NCBI RefSeq assembly: GCF_022767005.1
Contig: NZ_JALEOV010000092.1
Coordinates: forward strand, 1 to 33,544
DNA from: Peptoniphilus sp.
Lineage (GTDB): Bacteria > Bacillota > Clostridia > Tissierellales > Peptoniphilaceae
Direction: 5' to 3'
Length of the DNA: 33,544 nt
Every line of letters begins with the position of its first letter. The stretch's first letter is position 1. The position numbers were made by a program, and so were the translations under genes. A model generated the notes under the pieces. It saw only the letters and a program-made list of their open reading frames with translations, did not search any database and had not been told where the DNA came from. Shown here one piece after another: positions 1 to 8,564 of this stretch.

Positions 1-29
1 AAAAAAGCTCACGAGAAAATCCCATGAAC
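1..29 (-). terminator. Rho-independent terminator of the GntR/ABC-2 operon
   Basis: Read on the minus strand, arms at 29-20 and 16-7 form a 10-bp stem with three G-U pairs and a 3-base loop, followed by six U (6-1). It lies just past the permease stop codon at 45-47. Confidence 0.8.
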
Positions 30-44
30 TTTAAAAAATTATTA

Positions 45-800
45 TTAACTTACTGAAATTCTTTTTTTGTGAAAATAATACACTCCAAAGAGAAATAATA
101 TAGTTTCTACTGCTAATAGCACTAAAAATCCTATGCCGTTAAAATTAACAAATACATCTCCATTATTCATAAATAATTCCATTTTTGTGAAGAAATCAAA
201 GGTATCTAACAATTTAGTTGCAAATCCTTCTAATATTCCTAGAATTATAAATACTAGAACTGGACCGCCAAATCCAAATCTTCTTAGTTTCTTGCAACCT
301 CCAAGACTTATTGAAAATACTATTCTCGCAATGCAATTAAATAGGAATATTATTGCTATGCCTGCTACTATTAATAAATTTTTTGTTCCAATTTCATTTA
401 TTGCACTTGATATTTCACTCCACGAAATTGAAACAGTGTCTGTGCCAGCTAATGTTATGAATACAAAAATTGCTCCAAGATACAAGGTATAAATTGCAAA
501 CATCACAAAGTAATATATAAATCTCGAAAATGTCTTTGCTGAAGGACTAATAGGTATTGATTCATAAAATAATGCACTGTCTCCAAAAAATATATTGTAG
601 TCACCAACTATTACTGTTACTGCTGCTGCAAAATAGCCAAAGGATAAGGCCGTAATGCCAATAATAAGTGAACGCACTGCTAAATTGTAATTAACACTAC
701 TAAATAGTAATCCAAACACTATAAGTGCAAGGGGTAAAACTGGTATGAACCAATAGTTTTTAAAATGATTTTTTATTTGATGTCCTAATAATTTTCCCAT
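45..800 (-). CDS. ABC-2 type transporter permease
   Basis: This 251-residue polytopic membrane protein is the permease half of an ABC-2 exporter. About six hydrophobic segments are visible, near residues 15-36, 42-65, 93-118, 140-163, 175-192 and 219-241. No enzymatic motif is present. Its ATG shares one base with the stop of the upstream ATPase gene (TAATG) and has GGAGGT as ribosome binding site, so the two are translationally coupled. Together with the GntR regulator it forms a three-gene unit like the ytr-type ABC modules of Firmicutes, which often respond to cell-wall-active peptides. The substrate cannot be read from the sequence. The family call rests on hydrophobic pattern and context more than on residues. 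Confidence 0.85.
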   Translation of the reverse strand: MGKLLGHQIKNHFKNYWFIPVLPLALIVFGLLFSSVNYNLAVRSLIIGITALSFGYFAAAVTVIVGDYNIFFGDSALFYESIPISPSAKTFSRFIYYFVMFAIYTLYLGAIFVFITLAGTDTVSISWSEISSAINEIGTKNLLIVAGIAIIFLFNCIARIVFSISLGGCKKLRRFGFGGPVLVFIILGILEGFATKLLDTFDFFTKMELFMNNGDVFVNFNGIGFLVLLAVETILFLFGVYYFHKKRISVS

Positions 801-1486
801 TAAAATACCTCCGTAAAGTAATCTTCTATGCTCATATTTTTTTCACTTCTTATCTCGTCGACTCTTTTATTTATCATAATTTTGCCTTCGGATAAAAATA
901 GCACTCTATCGAGAAGTGGCTCGATTTGATTTATTAAATGAGTTGACACAATTATTAAACTGTCTTCTTTAAAATTATTTAGTATAGTTTGGATAATCAT
1001 CTTTCTAGCTGATGGGTCAACGCCAGAAATTGGCTCGTCCAAGAGAAATATTTCTGCATCTCTTGAAAGGCTAAGGGCAATTTGCATTTTCTCTCTCATT
1101 CCCTTGCTCATTTCCTTTACCTTTGACTTATTTGGCAACTTAAATTCTTCGTAAATTTTATAAAATTTATCCTCGTCAAAATCTTTGAAGAACAATTTGT
1201 AAGTATTTACAACCTCTTTTACTGAAAGTTTATCGCTTAATGCAAATTTGTCCGGTTGGTAAGACAAGATGTCTGCAGTTTTATAGGATATTTCTTCTCC
1301 GTCTATTAATACGCTTCCCTTATAAGTTTTTTCTAGTCCTGCAAGTATTCTAAGTAATGTAGATTTTCCAGTGCCATTTGGACCAACTAGCCCAACTATT
1401 TGCCCCTTATCTAACTCCAAGTTCAAGTCGTCAAGGACTTTGCTTTTGTAGTTCATAGTTAAATTTTTTATTTCTAATTTGCTCAT
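800..1486 (-). CDS. ABC transporter ATP-binding protein (ABC-2 exporter)
   Basis: This is a 228-residue ATPase that powers the permease encoded just downstream. Walker A is GPNGTGKST at residues 35-43. The Walker B region reads IFLLDEPISGVDP and an H-loop STHL follows. The signature loop is MSKGMREKM instead of the canonical LSGGQ, as is common in the bacitracin/ABC-2 exporter class. I place the start at the ATG at 1486, which has GGAGGG five bases upstream and overlaps the stop of the GntR gene as ATGA. An in-frame TTG four codons earlier would bury the ribosome binding site inside the gene. The C-terminal end after the H-loop is short, typical of these small exporters. Confidence 0.93.
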   Translation of the reverse strand: MSKLEIKNLTMNYKSKVLDDLNLELDKGQIVGLVGPNGTGKSTLLRILAGLEKTYKGSVLIDGEEISYKTADILSYQPDKFALSDKLSVKEVVNTYKLFFKDFDEDKFYKIYEEFKLPNKSKVKEMSKGMREKMQIALSLSRDAEIFLLDEPISGVDPSARKMIIQTILNNFKEDSLIIVSTHLINQIEPLLDRVLFLSEGKIMINKRVDEIRSEKNMSIEDYFTEVF

Positions 1487-1842
1487 GATTCCCTCCAATA
1501 TTCATCTAAAAGTGTAAGTGATTTTTCCTTTGTCAAGTTGAGTTCTTCGGCAACTTCAATTAAGTCGTCGCAAGATCTATAAAAAGCTCCCCTTGCAATT
1601 TCTTCTATCAAACTTTCATCGTCAGTTATAAATCTTCCCGTAGTCCTATTTGATTTTGCTAGTCCTTCTCTTTCTAGGTCTTGAAGTGCTCTTTGCACTG
1701 TATTGGGATTTACGCCATAAGTTTTTGCTAAATTCCTTACAGTGTCCATCTTTTCTCCACTTTTCCACTGACCACTTGAAATTTTTAATTTAAAGTCTTC
1801 GAGAAGTTGTAGATAAATAGGTCTGTTGTTATCAAATTCCAT
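1483..1842 (-). CDS. GntR-family transcriptional regulator, YtrA type
   Basis: This 119-residue protein has an N-terminal winged helix-turn-helix of the GntR family (about residues 9-75; key stretch VRNLAKTYGVNPNTVQRAL) and only about 45 residues after it. There is no room for a FadR- or UTRA-type ligand domain, and this short form is the hallmark of the YtrA subfamily, whose members usually repress the ABC transporter genes they are co-transcribed with. The ATG has AAGGAGGG upstream. It is the first gene of the unit, and the downstream ATPase gene overlaps it by four bases. A promoter with an inverted repeat at its start site lies upstream (1986-2041), which suggests autoregulation. The inducer is unknown. 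Confidence 0.92.
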   Translation of the reverse strand: MEFDNNRPIYLQLLEDFKLKISSGQWKSGEKMDTVRNLAKTYGVNPNTVQRALQDLEREGLAKSNRTTGRFITDDESLIEEIARGAFYRSCDDLIEVAEELNLTKEKSLTLLDEYWRES

Positions 1843-1985
1843 AAAACCCTCCTTATATGTAGAGTTATTGATTTTACTTTAGTCTTGACTCCATTAAAAT
1901 TCTTATTTTTAATCTTATAATTTTTAGTTTGCTTAAATCAAAGATAAATCTTAAACTGCATAATATTAAAATAATTTTTGTACTG

Positions 1986-2007
1986 TTGTATCAACTCCTT
2001 AATACAA
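1986..2007. promoter_or_regulatory. Inverted repeat, probable GntR/YtrA operator
   Basis: Nine-base arms, TTGTATCAA (1986-1994) and TTAATACAA (1999-2007), are separated by four bases and differ from a perfect palindrome at one position. The repeat covers the expected transcription start of the promoter at 2013-2041. Known YtrA operators are of the TGTA...TACA type. Binding here is inferred. Confidence 0.6.
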
Positions 2008-2012
2008 TAATC

Positions 2013-2041
2013 ATTATATAATTCTCTTTTTAAAATTGCAA
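2013..2041 (-). promoter_or_regulatory. SigmaA promoter of the GntR/ABC-2 operon
   Basis: On the minus strand, -35 TTGCAA (2041-2036), a 17-base spacer and -10 TATAAT (2018-2013). The predicted start is near 2006, giving a leader of about 160 bases before the GntR ATG. No convincing structured element was seen in the leader apart from the operator-like repeat. Confidence 0.65.
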
Positions 2042-2191
2042 TAGAAATTTTAAAAAAATAAAATTTTTTTATTTGTAATTTATTATTGTAATTTTCTGAA
2101 TTTAACCACTTATAGTATACTTTAGCACAGTTTGCTTATCTAATACTTTTATGATAATATGTTAACATCCATTTATATAGGAGGTATTATT

Positions 2192-3319
2192 TTGGAACTA
2201 TTTACAATTTTTTTAGTCATGTCGTTGGGTTATCTAATTGGCAGAATTAATTTTTTTGGAATTAAATTTGGAGCCTCTGCGATTTTGATTGTCGCATTAT
2301 TCTTTGGACATTTTGGATTTGAAGTACCTGCTTTCTTATCTAAAATTGGTCTTGTTTTATTTTTAACGCCTATTGGTCTTATGGCTGGTCCTGATTTTGT
2401 AGAAAATATTAAGAAAAATGGAGTATCTTTTCTTTTAATATCATTTATAGCTGCAGTAGTAGGGGGACTTACTATTATAGCTGCTGTTAAGATATTTAAA
2501 CTCCCTGTTTCTCTTTCCCTTGGATTAGCAACAGGAGCTCTTACTTCAACTTCTATGTTGGGAACAGTAAATGAATTAACAGATTCTATTTTACCAGGCG
2601 TTGGTTATGGTATTGCTTATGTTTTTGGAGTTGTTGGAGTTGTACTTTTCGTTCAAATTGTTCCTAAAATTTTAGGTGCAGATAGAGAAGTTGAAAATGC
2701 AAAACTTGAAATTCATAGTTCTAAATCTTCCAATAAGAAAATCGTCGATGTTTCTAAACTCATCACAATTGAAAAAAGTGGACTTTTCTCAGTTGCAATT
2801 GCAGCATTTCTTGGTATTTTAATTGGAATGATTAAAATTAAAGCTGGCTCTGCTAAAATTTCTCTTGGAAGTGGCGGAGGTTCTTTAATAGGTGGTCTTA
2901 TTTTAGGACATATTGGAAATATTGGCAGAATTAATCTTCGTGCTAATAAGGGTATCTTATCTGCTATTCGTGATTTAGGACTTGCCTTTTTCCTTCTACC
3001 TTCCGGTTTAAAAGCTGGATCTGGATTTGTTGAAGTTGTAAGTCAGTATGGCATAAAACTATTCTTTGTTGGAGTTCTTATGACTCTTATTACTACAATC
3101 GTGTCATTTTTACTTTCATACAAAGTATTTAAACTTCCTTTGTTTGGAGCATTGGGAGCAACTACTGGAGCTATGACAAGTGCTCCATCTCTAGGGGCTC
3201 TTTTAACAGTTACAGAAGATGACAAAGTTTCTTCTTTCTATGCTGCAACTCAACCAACTGCAACAATTTTTCTGGTATTTTTACCACAAATAATTGCACT
3301 TTTAATTGGAATTGACTAA
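2192..3319 (+). CDS. AspT/YidE-like two-repeat membrane transporter
   Basis: This 375-residue integral membrane protein resembles the aspartate:alanine exchanger family (AspT, YidE/YbjL duplication domain). The internal duplication is visible: IGRINFFGIKFG...LFFGHFG in the first half is echoed by IGMIKIKAG...LILGHIG in the second, and TGALTSTSMLG by TGAMTSAPSLG. Typical AspT proteins are about 550 residues with two RCK_C (TrkA-C) domains between the repeats. Here only a short charged linker is present, near residues 170-195. The start is the TTG at 2192, seven bases after a perfect AGGAGG (2179-2184); an upstream in-frame ATG at 2159 would place that site inside the gene. It is the only plus-strand gene in the window. 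The substrate, perhaps an amino or dicarboxylic acid, is unknown. Confidence 0.82.
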   Translation: MELFTIFLVMSLGYLIGRINFFGIKFGASAILIVALFFGHFGFEVPAFLSKIGLVLFLTPIGLMAGPDFVENIKKNGVSFLLISFIAAVVGGLTIIAAVKIFKLPVSLSLGLATGALTSTSMLGTVNELTDSILPGVGYGIAYVFGVVGVVLFVQIVPKILGADREVENAKLEIHSSKSSNKKIVDVSKLITIEKSGLFSVAIAAFLGILIGMIKIKAGSAKISLGSGGGSLIGGLILGHIGNIGRINLRANKGILSAIRDLGLAFFLLPSGLKAGSGFVEVVSQYGIKLFFVGVLMTLITTIVSFLLSYKVFKLPLFGALGATTGAMTSAPSLGALLTVTEDDKVSSFYAATQPTATIFLVFLPQIIALLIGID

Positions 3320-3370
3320 AAATAGTATAGCAAGCAAATATTTTATTGAACTCAAAAATTTTTGCAAGCA

Positions 3371-3403
3371 AAAACTCCTAAAGTTTTAAGCTCTAGGAGT
3401 TTT
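3371..3403. terminator. Bidirectional terminator between convergent genes
   Basis: Perfect 10-base arms, AAAACTCCTA (3371-3380) and TAGGAGTTTT (3394-3403), are flanked by U-rich runs on both strands. It would serve the AspT-like gene on the plus strand and the V-ATPase operon on the minus strand. Confidence 0.85.
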
Positions 3404-3405
3404 CT

Positions 3406-4044
3406 TTATTTTACTTCTTCTTTATTTTTTCTATTCTTTTTATTCTTTACCTTTTTTAGTCTAAAGAAATCTTCTCTTTCCTTTTCTGCCAAAGTATCTT
3501 CAATTTCTTTGATAATATGATTGTACTTAGGTATTTGAATTTTATCAAGGGCATTTGCCCTCTTGGCAGTCTTTTTTATTTCATTTGCAAGTCTAAAGAC
3601 TGATGTTTCAATCTCTGCAAGCTCATAAATGACTGGCAGAATTTCTGAAATATTTATCTTAGCCCTGTCAAAGGCTGCATTAGATTGATGAATGGAATAA
3701 TCTGCCTTAACTACTTTCTTTTCATATTTTATTTTTGGAAGTTCAAGTCCCATGACTGAACGAGAGATTACTTCGTATTCCTTTTCCAAGGGAGCAGATT
3801 CTCCCATGTCTTTCAATGAAAGTGCACCCATGGAAATAGTTGCCATTACAAGTTCAGAATAAGAATCTGCAAATTTTTCTTCTATCTCAGATTGAAGCTT
3901 CTTTGCATTTTTATTTAAGTCCATCATTTCTTTAATTAGAACAGTTCTTTTTTTGTCTAGAAGGTCGTAGCCCTTTTCTGCAAGGACAAGTGCATTTTTA
4001 GATGCGATTAAATTTGCCTTAGTTGGAGTGACTTTAATTGCCAT
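3406..4044 (-). CDS. ntpD: V/A-type ATPase subunit D (central rotor stalk)
   Basis: This 212-residue protein is the long coiled-coil rotor shaft that couples ATP hydrolysis in the A3B3 head to the membrane ring. The N-terminus [12 protein letters not shown] is characteristic of subunit D, and extended helical stretches occupy both ends (about 10-75 and 120-195), as expected for the antiparallel coiled coil. The C-terminus is rich in lysine. I choose the ATG at 4044, preceded by AGGTGAT four bases away, over an in-frame GTG three codons upstream. It overlaps the end of the B-subunit gene by 11 bases. It is the last gene of the operon, followed by the bidirectional terminator. Confidence 0.95.
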   Translation of the reverse strand: MAIKVTPTKANLIASKNALVLAEKGYDLLDKKRTVLIKEMMDLNKNAKKLQSEIEEKFADSYSELVMATISMGALSLKDMGESAPLEKEYEVISRSVMGLELPKIKYEKKVVKADYSIHQSNAAFDRAKINISEILPVIYELAEIETSVFRLANEIKKTAKRANALDKIQIPKYNHIIKEIEDTLAEKEREDFFRLKKVKNKKNRKNKEEVK

Positions 4045-5425
4045 TCTTATCACCTAAATATTTTTCTTTTAACTTAGGATCAATTCTATCAATCATTTCA
4101 GGTGGAAGGATCTTTAATAATTCCCAACCTAAATTTAGTGTTTCTTCTATATCTCTATTTTCATTTTGATCTTGTGTCAAAAATCTCTTTTCAAATTCAT
4201 CTCCAAATTTTAAAACTAATTTTTCGTCATCGGAAATGTCATCTTCGCCAATGATTTGTGCAAGAGCTCTAGTTTCCTGTACCTTTGAATAAGATGCAAA
4301 AAGTTGTGAAGATAAATCTGGATGGTCTTCTCTAGTGTAGCCTTCGCCAATGCCATCCTTCATAAGTCTTGAAAGTGATGGAAGTACATCTATTGGTGGA
4401 TAAACTCCCTTTGAGAACAAATCACGGCTTACTACAATTTGACCTTCTGTGATGTAACCTGTAAGGTCAGGGATTGGATGTGTAATATCGTCATTTGGCA
4501 TTGTTAAAATCGGTATAAGTGTTACAGAACCCTTGGAGTCCTTAATCATACCTGCTCTTTCATAAAGTGCAGCAAGGTCAGAATACAAGTGTCCTGGATA
4601 TCCCTTTCTTGAAGGCACTTCTTCTCTTGATGATGAAACTTCTCTCAATGCTTCTGCATAGGACGTGATGTCAGTCATTATTACAAGAACTTGCATATTC
4701 TTTTCAAAAGCTAAATATTCGGCAGCTGTAAGAGCACATTTTGGCGCAATTAGCCTTTCCATAATTGGATCATCTGCATAATTTATATACATTACTACCT
4801 TGTCAATTACTCCAGAGTTTTTAAAACTTTCTCTAAAGAAATCTGCTTCGTCGTGTTTTACGCCAATTGCTGCAAAGACAATGGCAAAGTTATTTTCTCC
4901 GCCTTCGTCGACAATTTTTGCTTGTCTAACTATTTGAGCAGCGACTTCGTTGTGTGGAAGTCCTGAACCAGAAAATATTGGCAACTTTTGACCTCTAATG
5001 AGGGTCATTAGCGCATCAATTGAAGATATACCTGTTTGGATAAAGTTCCTTGGATATTCTCTAGCTGATGGGTTAATTGGTCTACCATTTATGTTATATA
5101 CGTCCTTGGAATAAATTGCACCGCCTTTGTCAATAGGCTTTGCCGTTCCATTAAATACTCTTCCTAATATTTCTTCTGAAAGTGGAATTTCAAAGGGATG
5201 TGCAGAAAATTCTACCTTAGTATTTTTTGTCGAAACACCTAAATTATTGCCAAAAACTTGTACAATTGCCTTGTCGTCGTCAATTTTTATAACTTGACCA
5301 ATTTCTGAACTTTTGCCATCTTTTGACATTATTCTTACAACTTCACCATAACTAACTCTGTGAAGATTTGAAAGTTCTAGCAATGATCCTTCAATTTTAT
5401 CAAGTGTTAAATATTCTTTTTTCAT
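4034..5425 (-). CDS. ntpB: V/A-type ATPase subunit B (non-catalytic)
   Basis: This 463-residue subunit alternates with subunit A in the cytosolic hexamer and contributes to the nucleotide pockets without being catalytic. In place of a Walker A loop it has [15 protein letters not shown], the degenerate loop typical of B subunits. Other hallmarks are [29 protein letters not shown] and [14 protein letters not shown]. Length is normal for the family. The start ATG overlaps the stop of the A gene as ATGA, and its 3' end overlaps the D gene, so A, B and D are translationally coupled and likely made in matched amounts. Confidence 0.97.
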   Translation of the reverse strand: MKKEYLTLDKIEGSLLELSNLHRVSYGEVVRIMSKDGKSSEIGQVIKIDDDKAIVQVFGNNLGVSTKNTKVEFSAHPFEIPLSEEILGRVFNGTAKPIDKGGAIYSKDVYNINGRPINPSAREYPRNFIQTGISSIDALMTLIRGQKLPIFSGSGLPHNEVAAQIVRQAKIVDEGGENNFAIVFAAIGVKHDEADFFRESFKNSGVIDKVVMYINYADDPIMERLIAPKCALTAAEYLAFEKNMQVLVIMTDITSYAEALREVSSSREEVPSRKGYPGHLYSDLAALYERAGMIKDSKGSVTLIPILTMPNDDITHPIPDLTGYITEGQIVVSRDLFSKGVYPPIDVLPSLSRLMKDGIGEGYTREDHPDLSSQLFASYSKVQETRALAQIIGEDDISDDEKLVLKFGDEFEKRFLTQDQNENRDIEETLNLGWELLKILPPEMIDRIDPKLKEKYLGDKNGN

Positions 5426-7194
5426 TCTACATCACCATAAGTTGCGCTAAGCTCTAAATAAAAATCGTTAATTTCATTGTTTAAGCTTACAAATTTCTTT
5501 AAATCTTCATTTTCTATATCGTATTTCATGTTAATTACTTTTCCGTAAATAACATCGTTTTTTATTACTGAAATTGGAATTTTTAGTTTTAAAGCTTCCT
5601 TGCCCTTTTCGTAAAGATTATCTATTGTCTTTAACATTTCAAATTGTTTTTCAAGTGGCACAAAGGTGTCAATTGGATTAAAGGCATTTTGTTGTAAAAA
5701 TCCAACTTTTACAACACGACAAATTTCAAGTACGAGCCTTTCTTCGTCTGGAAGCACATCTTCTCCAACTAGCATTACAATTTCATTTAACTTTGCTTCT
5801 TTGTGAAGTAAATCTAAATATTTTATTCTAAGATCTGGCAAATCTCCATCAAGTCTCATGTCGTAGTAATTTTTTAGTAGTGGGATATAACCTGAATAGG
5901 AATTCATCCAATTGATTGCAGGATAGTGTCTTGAATAGGCAAGTTCTTTATCTAATGCCAAAAATACATTTACAAATCTCTTTGTATTTTCTGTAACTGG
6001 TTCAGAGAAATCTCCTCCAGCTGGCGAAACTGCACCAATAAGAGTTACAGAACCTTCATTGCCTGATAAAGTCTTTACATAACCAGCTCTTTCGTAGAAA
6101 CCTGCAATTCTTGACGGAAGGTAAGCAGGGTAGCCTTCTTCTGCTGGCATTTCTTCAAGACGACCGGAAATTTCACGAAGTGCTTCTGCCCAACGAGATG
6201 TTGAGTCGCCCATTAATGCAACGTGGTATCCCATATCTCTAAAGTATTCAGCCATAGTTACGCCTGTATAAATTGACGCTTCACGAGCTGCAACTGGCAT
6301 ATTAGATGTGTTGGCAATAAGAATTGTCCTATCCATAAGAGCCTTGCCAGTGTTTGGGTCAATTAGCTTTGGAAAATCTTCCAAAACTTCTGTCATTTCG
6401 TTACCTCTTTCACCACATCCAATGTATATGATGATATCGGCATCGCAATATTTTGCAATTTGGTGTTGCGTCATAGTTTTTCCAGTACCAAATCCTCCTG
6501 GAATTGCAGTTGTACCTCCCTTGGCAATTGGGAAAAATACGTCAAAGACTCTTTGTCCAGTTACAAGTAATTTATCAATTGGAAGTCTTTCCTTAACAGG
6601 TCTAGGAATTCTAACAGGCCAGTTTTGGTACATCTTAACTTCATTAATCTTTCCTAATTCATCCTTTACCTTCAATAAAACTGTTTCAATATTGTACTTA
6701 CCATTTTCGAGAATTTCTACAACTTCTCCATTTATTCCCGGTGGAATCATAACTTTGTGAGTTATGATATCAGTTTCTGGAACTTCTGCAAAAATTTGTC
6801 CTTGATGAACTTTGTCGTGTAGTGAAACTTTAAAGGTTACGTCCCAAAGTTTTTCTTCATCAAGGGAAATAAGTCCAATGCCTTCTGGCATAAAGGATCC
6901 GTGTTCTTTTTTTATAACTTCAAGTGGTCTTTCAATACCATCGAAAATTCCTCTAATCATTCCAGGTCCAAGTTTTACTGAAAGAGGCGCACCAGTGGAA
7001 ATAATTTCTTCCTCTCTTTTTAGTCCTTCAGTTTCTTCGTAAACTTGAACTGTGCCAAGGTCGCCATCAATTGAAATAACTTCGCCAATTAATTTTTTTT
7101 CGCCAACAAGAACCATTTCTCTGATTTTATAATCAGCCATGTTCCTTCCAATTACTACGGGTCCGTCAACTGATTTAATTATTGCCTTTTCCAA
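5422..7194 (-). CDS. ntpA: V/A-type ATPase catalytic subunit A
   Basis: This 590-residue subunit hydrolyses (or makes) ATP. The Walker A loop GGFGTGKT lies at about residues 233-240, followed by the A-type motif [14 protein letters not shown]. The Walker B region and catalytic loop ([20 protein letters not shown]) are present, as is the non-homologous insert of A subunits (about residues 115-190) that is absent from F-type beta. I favour the TTG at 7194 because AGAGGTGA lies five bases upstream and the product then begins [16 protein letters not shown], as family members do. An in-frame GTG at 7203 is the alternative. The gene overlaps the end of the E-subunit gene by about 20 bases and the B gene by four. 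Confidence 0.96.
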   Translation of the reverse strand: MEKAIIKSVDGPVVIGRNMADYKIREMVLVGEKKLIGEVISIDGDLGTVQVYEETEGLKREEEIISTGAPLSVKLGPGMIRGIFDGIERPLEVIKKEHGSFMPEGIGLISLDEEKLWDVTFKVSLHDKVHQGQIFAEVPETDIITHKVMIPPGINGEVVEILENGKYNIETVLLKVKDELGKINEVKMYQNWPVRIPRPVKERLPIDKLLVTGQRVFDVFFPIAKGGTTAIPGGFGTGKTMTQHQIAKYCDADIIIYIGCGERGNEMTEVLEDFPKLIDPNTGKALMDRTILIANTSNMPVAAREASIYTGVTMAEYFRDMGYHVALMGDSTSRWAEALREISGRLEEMPAEEGYPAYLPSRIAGFYERAGYVKTLSGNEGSVTLIGAVSPAGGDFSEPVTENTKRFVNVFLALDKELAYSRHYPAINWMNSYSGYIPLLKNYYDMRLDGDLPDLRIKYLDLLHKEAKLNEIVMLVGEDVLPDEERLVLEICRVVKVGFLQQNAFNPIDTFVPLEKQFEMLKTIDNLYEKGKEALKLKIPISVIKNDVIYGKVINMKYDIENEDLKKFVSLNNEINDFYLELSATYGDVE

Positions 7195-7816
7195 TGACTT
7201 CACCTCTTTCTTTTAATTTTTCGTGTAACATCGAGCCGATTTCATATCTCATATCCTCTAATTTATTTTTTAAAGACAAATTGATATTATAAGTTTGTTC
7301 TATATCAGAAATTATAAATCCGCCAATATGATATTCGAAAAGCTCGTCGATTTTTAGTTCAACGCCCTTTTCCTTTGCAATTTCCTTAAATTTTTTAATG
7401 AGTTTTTCATTTTCATTGTTTTTTACATAGAGATAAATGCTTTTTTCATCTATTTCTTCTAAAATATTTTTAAAATTTTCAGCCTCTATATTCACATATT
7501 CTTCTGTTTTTGTAAATTCTAAAAGTTTTTGTGAAAGTGTTTCAAGGAGTTCCTTTAATAGTTTTTCATCTTCTTCTAAGAATAAAACTCTCTTTTGCTC
7601 TTCAACAGAGGCAATGAGTTCATATCCTCTTCTATTTGCAAGAGTTACTCTTCTATCTATAAAAGCTTCTTCATCTTTTTTTAGAGATTCAATTTTTTCA
7701 GCTAAAATCTTTTCAGCCTTTTCTTTTTCTTCTCGAATTCTCTTTTCACACTCTTCCTTTTGCTTTAAAAAAACAATTTTGTTGAATATGGCAATTTTGT
7801 TTTCAAGTAAAATCAT
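7175..7816 (-). CDS. ntpE: V/A-type ATPase subunit E (peripheral stalk)
   Basis: This 213-residue protein is one half of the peripheral stator stalk and pairs with the small coiled-coil subunit G/H. The first ~115 residues are a highly charged helix rich in Lys and Glu, the coiled coil. The last ~95 form a globular region (ENFKNILEEIDEKSIYLYV...GGFIISDIEQTYNIN), and the GGF.I.D motif is typical of subunit E. The ATG directly follows the stop codon of the F gene, and that gene's last codons supply a GTAGGTGAT ribosome binding site. Here E is encoded after F instead of before C as in the enterococcal ntp operon. Confidence 0.9.
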   Translation of the reverse strand: MILLENKIAIFNKIVFLKQKEECEKRIREEKEKAEKILAEKIESLKKDEEAFIDRRVTLANRRGYELIASVEEQKRVLFLEEDEKLLKELLETLSQKLLEFTKTEEYVNIEAENFKNILEEIDEKSIYLYVKNNENEKLIKKFKEIAKEKGVELKIDELFEYHIGGFIISDIEQTYNINLSLKNKLEDMRYEIGSMLHEKLKERGEVIGKGNN

Positions 7817-8131
7817 TTAATCACCTACAGCTTTCACACCGACAGCTTCTCTGACATATTTTAAAATAAAATCATCTTCCATTTTTCCGTCTAGATCAGG
7901 AATAGTTACCACTAGGGGAAGTTTCCCCGTAAGTTTAAATTCCAAGACTTCTTCCTTAATTTCTTTGAAAGAAGAGTATGTCAAAATAATTATTCCTATG
8001 TCTTCAGTCTTTGTATATGTTTTAAAATTTTTTAATAGTTCAAGTCTGTCATTACATTTAACAGACCTTACGCCTGCAAGGCGAAGGCCGTTAATAATAT
8101 CTTCATTTGATGTTAAAAGAATTGATCTCAT
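7817..8131 (-). CDS. ntpG: V/A-type ATPase subunit F (central stalk)
   Basis: This 104-residue protein is the small rotor subunit that binds subunit D. The alternating strand/helix pattern of the F fold is visible: a glycine near residue 20 (GLRLAGVRSVKC), the central strand DIGIIILTYSSFKEI, and the stretch KLPLVVTIPDLDGKM, which echoes the usual P.I..IP motif. The ATG shares one base with the stop of the K gene (TAATG). In enterococcal naming this is NtpG; most other schemes call it AtpF. The assignment rests on size, fold pattern and position in the operon. Confidence 0.88.
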   Translation of the reverse strand: MRSILLTSNEDIINGLRLAGVRSVKCNDRLELLKNFKTYTKTEDIGIIILTYSSFKEIKEEVLEFKLTGKLPLVVTIPDLDGKMEDDFILKYVREAVGVKAVGD

Positions 8132-8550
8132 TATAGTCTTCCAAGAATCATAATTGAAATGATAAGACCATAAATAGCAATACCTTCTGCAAGTCCTAGG
8201 TAGATCATTGATTTACCAAGAATATTAGGATCTTCTGATACAGCTCCAATTGCTGCAGAACCTACATTTGATACAGCAACACCAGCACCAAGTGATGCAA
8301 GTCCAGTTGAAAGACCTGCTGCTAAAAATCCAAGTCCATTACCGCCTGTTGAAGCAGTTGCTGCAGATGCCATTTGTGGTACAAGAGATATTAATCCAAA
8401 CACAAAAATTGGTGCAAAAACAAATAGGTTTAATTTCATAAAGGCACGTGCAAACTTTTTATTTGCATCTGTTCCCTTGTAAATAAAATAAAAACCTGAA
8501 ACTACCATTGAAAAAACTGTCAAAACTGCGAAAATAATAATTTTTTCCAT
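8131..8550 (-). CDS. ntpK: V/A-type ATPase proteolipid subunit K (membrane rotor ring)
   Basis: This 139-residue proteolipid forms the ion-carrying ring. The N-terminal part has two hydrophobic segments (about 3-24 and 40-64). It is followed by one classical c-type hairpin: a Gly/Ala-rich helix (about 72-103), a polar loop SEDP, and a second helix (about 112-137) with the essential carboxylate at Glu122 in GLAEGIAIYGL. Only one carboxylate-bearing hairpin exists, unlike the double-hairpin eukaryotic form, and there is no obvious second Glu in the first pair of helices. The glutamine found in known Na+-binding rings is not evident. The ATG at 8550 has GAGGAG-type sequence upstream. It sits between the I and F genes. 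Confidence 0.93.
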   Translation of the reverse strand: MEKIIIFAVLTVFSMVVSGFYFIYKGTDANKKFARAFMKLNLFVFAPIFVFGLISLVPQMASAATASTGGNGLGFLAAGLSTGLASLGAGVAVSNVGSAAIGAVSEDPNILGKSMIYLGLAEGIAIYGLIISIMILGRL

Positions 8551-8564
8551 CTTTAAACTCCTCT

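Larger units (their letters stand above)
1843..2191. other. Divergent intergenic region between the GntR operon and the AspT-like gene
   Basis: This 349-base AT-rich region holds the minus-strand promoter and inverted repeat described separately. The plus-strand gene must also start transcription here. TATACT near 2128-2135 is a possible -10, but its -35 match is poor, so I do not call that promoter firmly. No small gene was found. Confidence 0.5.

Noticed and set aside
2120..2160. Promoter for the AspT-like gene at the TATACT near 2130
   Set aside because: The -10 is fair but no acceptable -35 lies at 16-18 bases; too weak to annotate.
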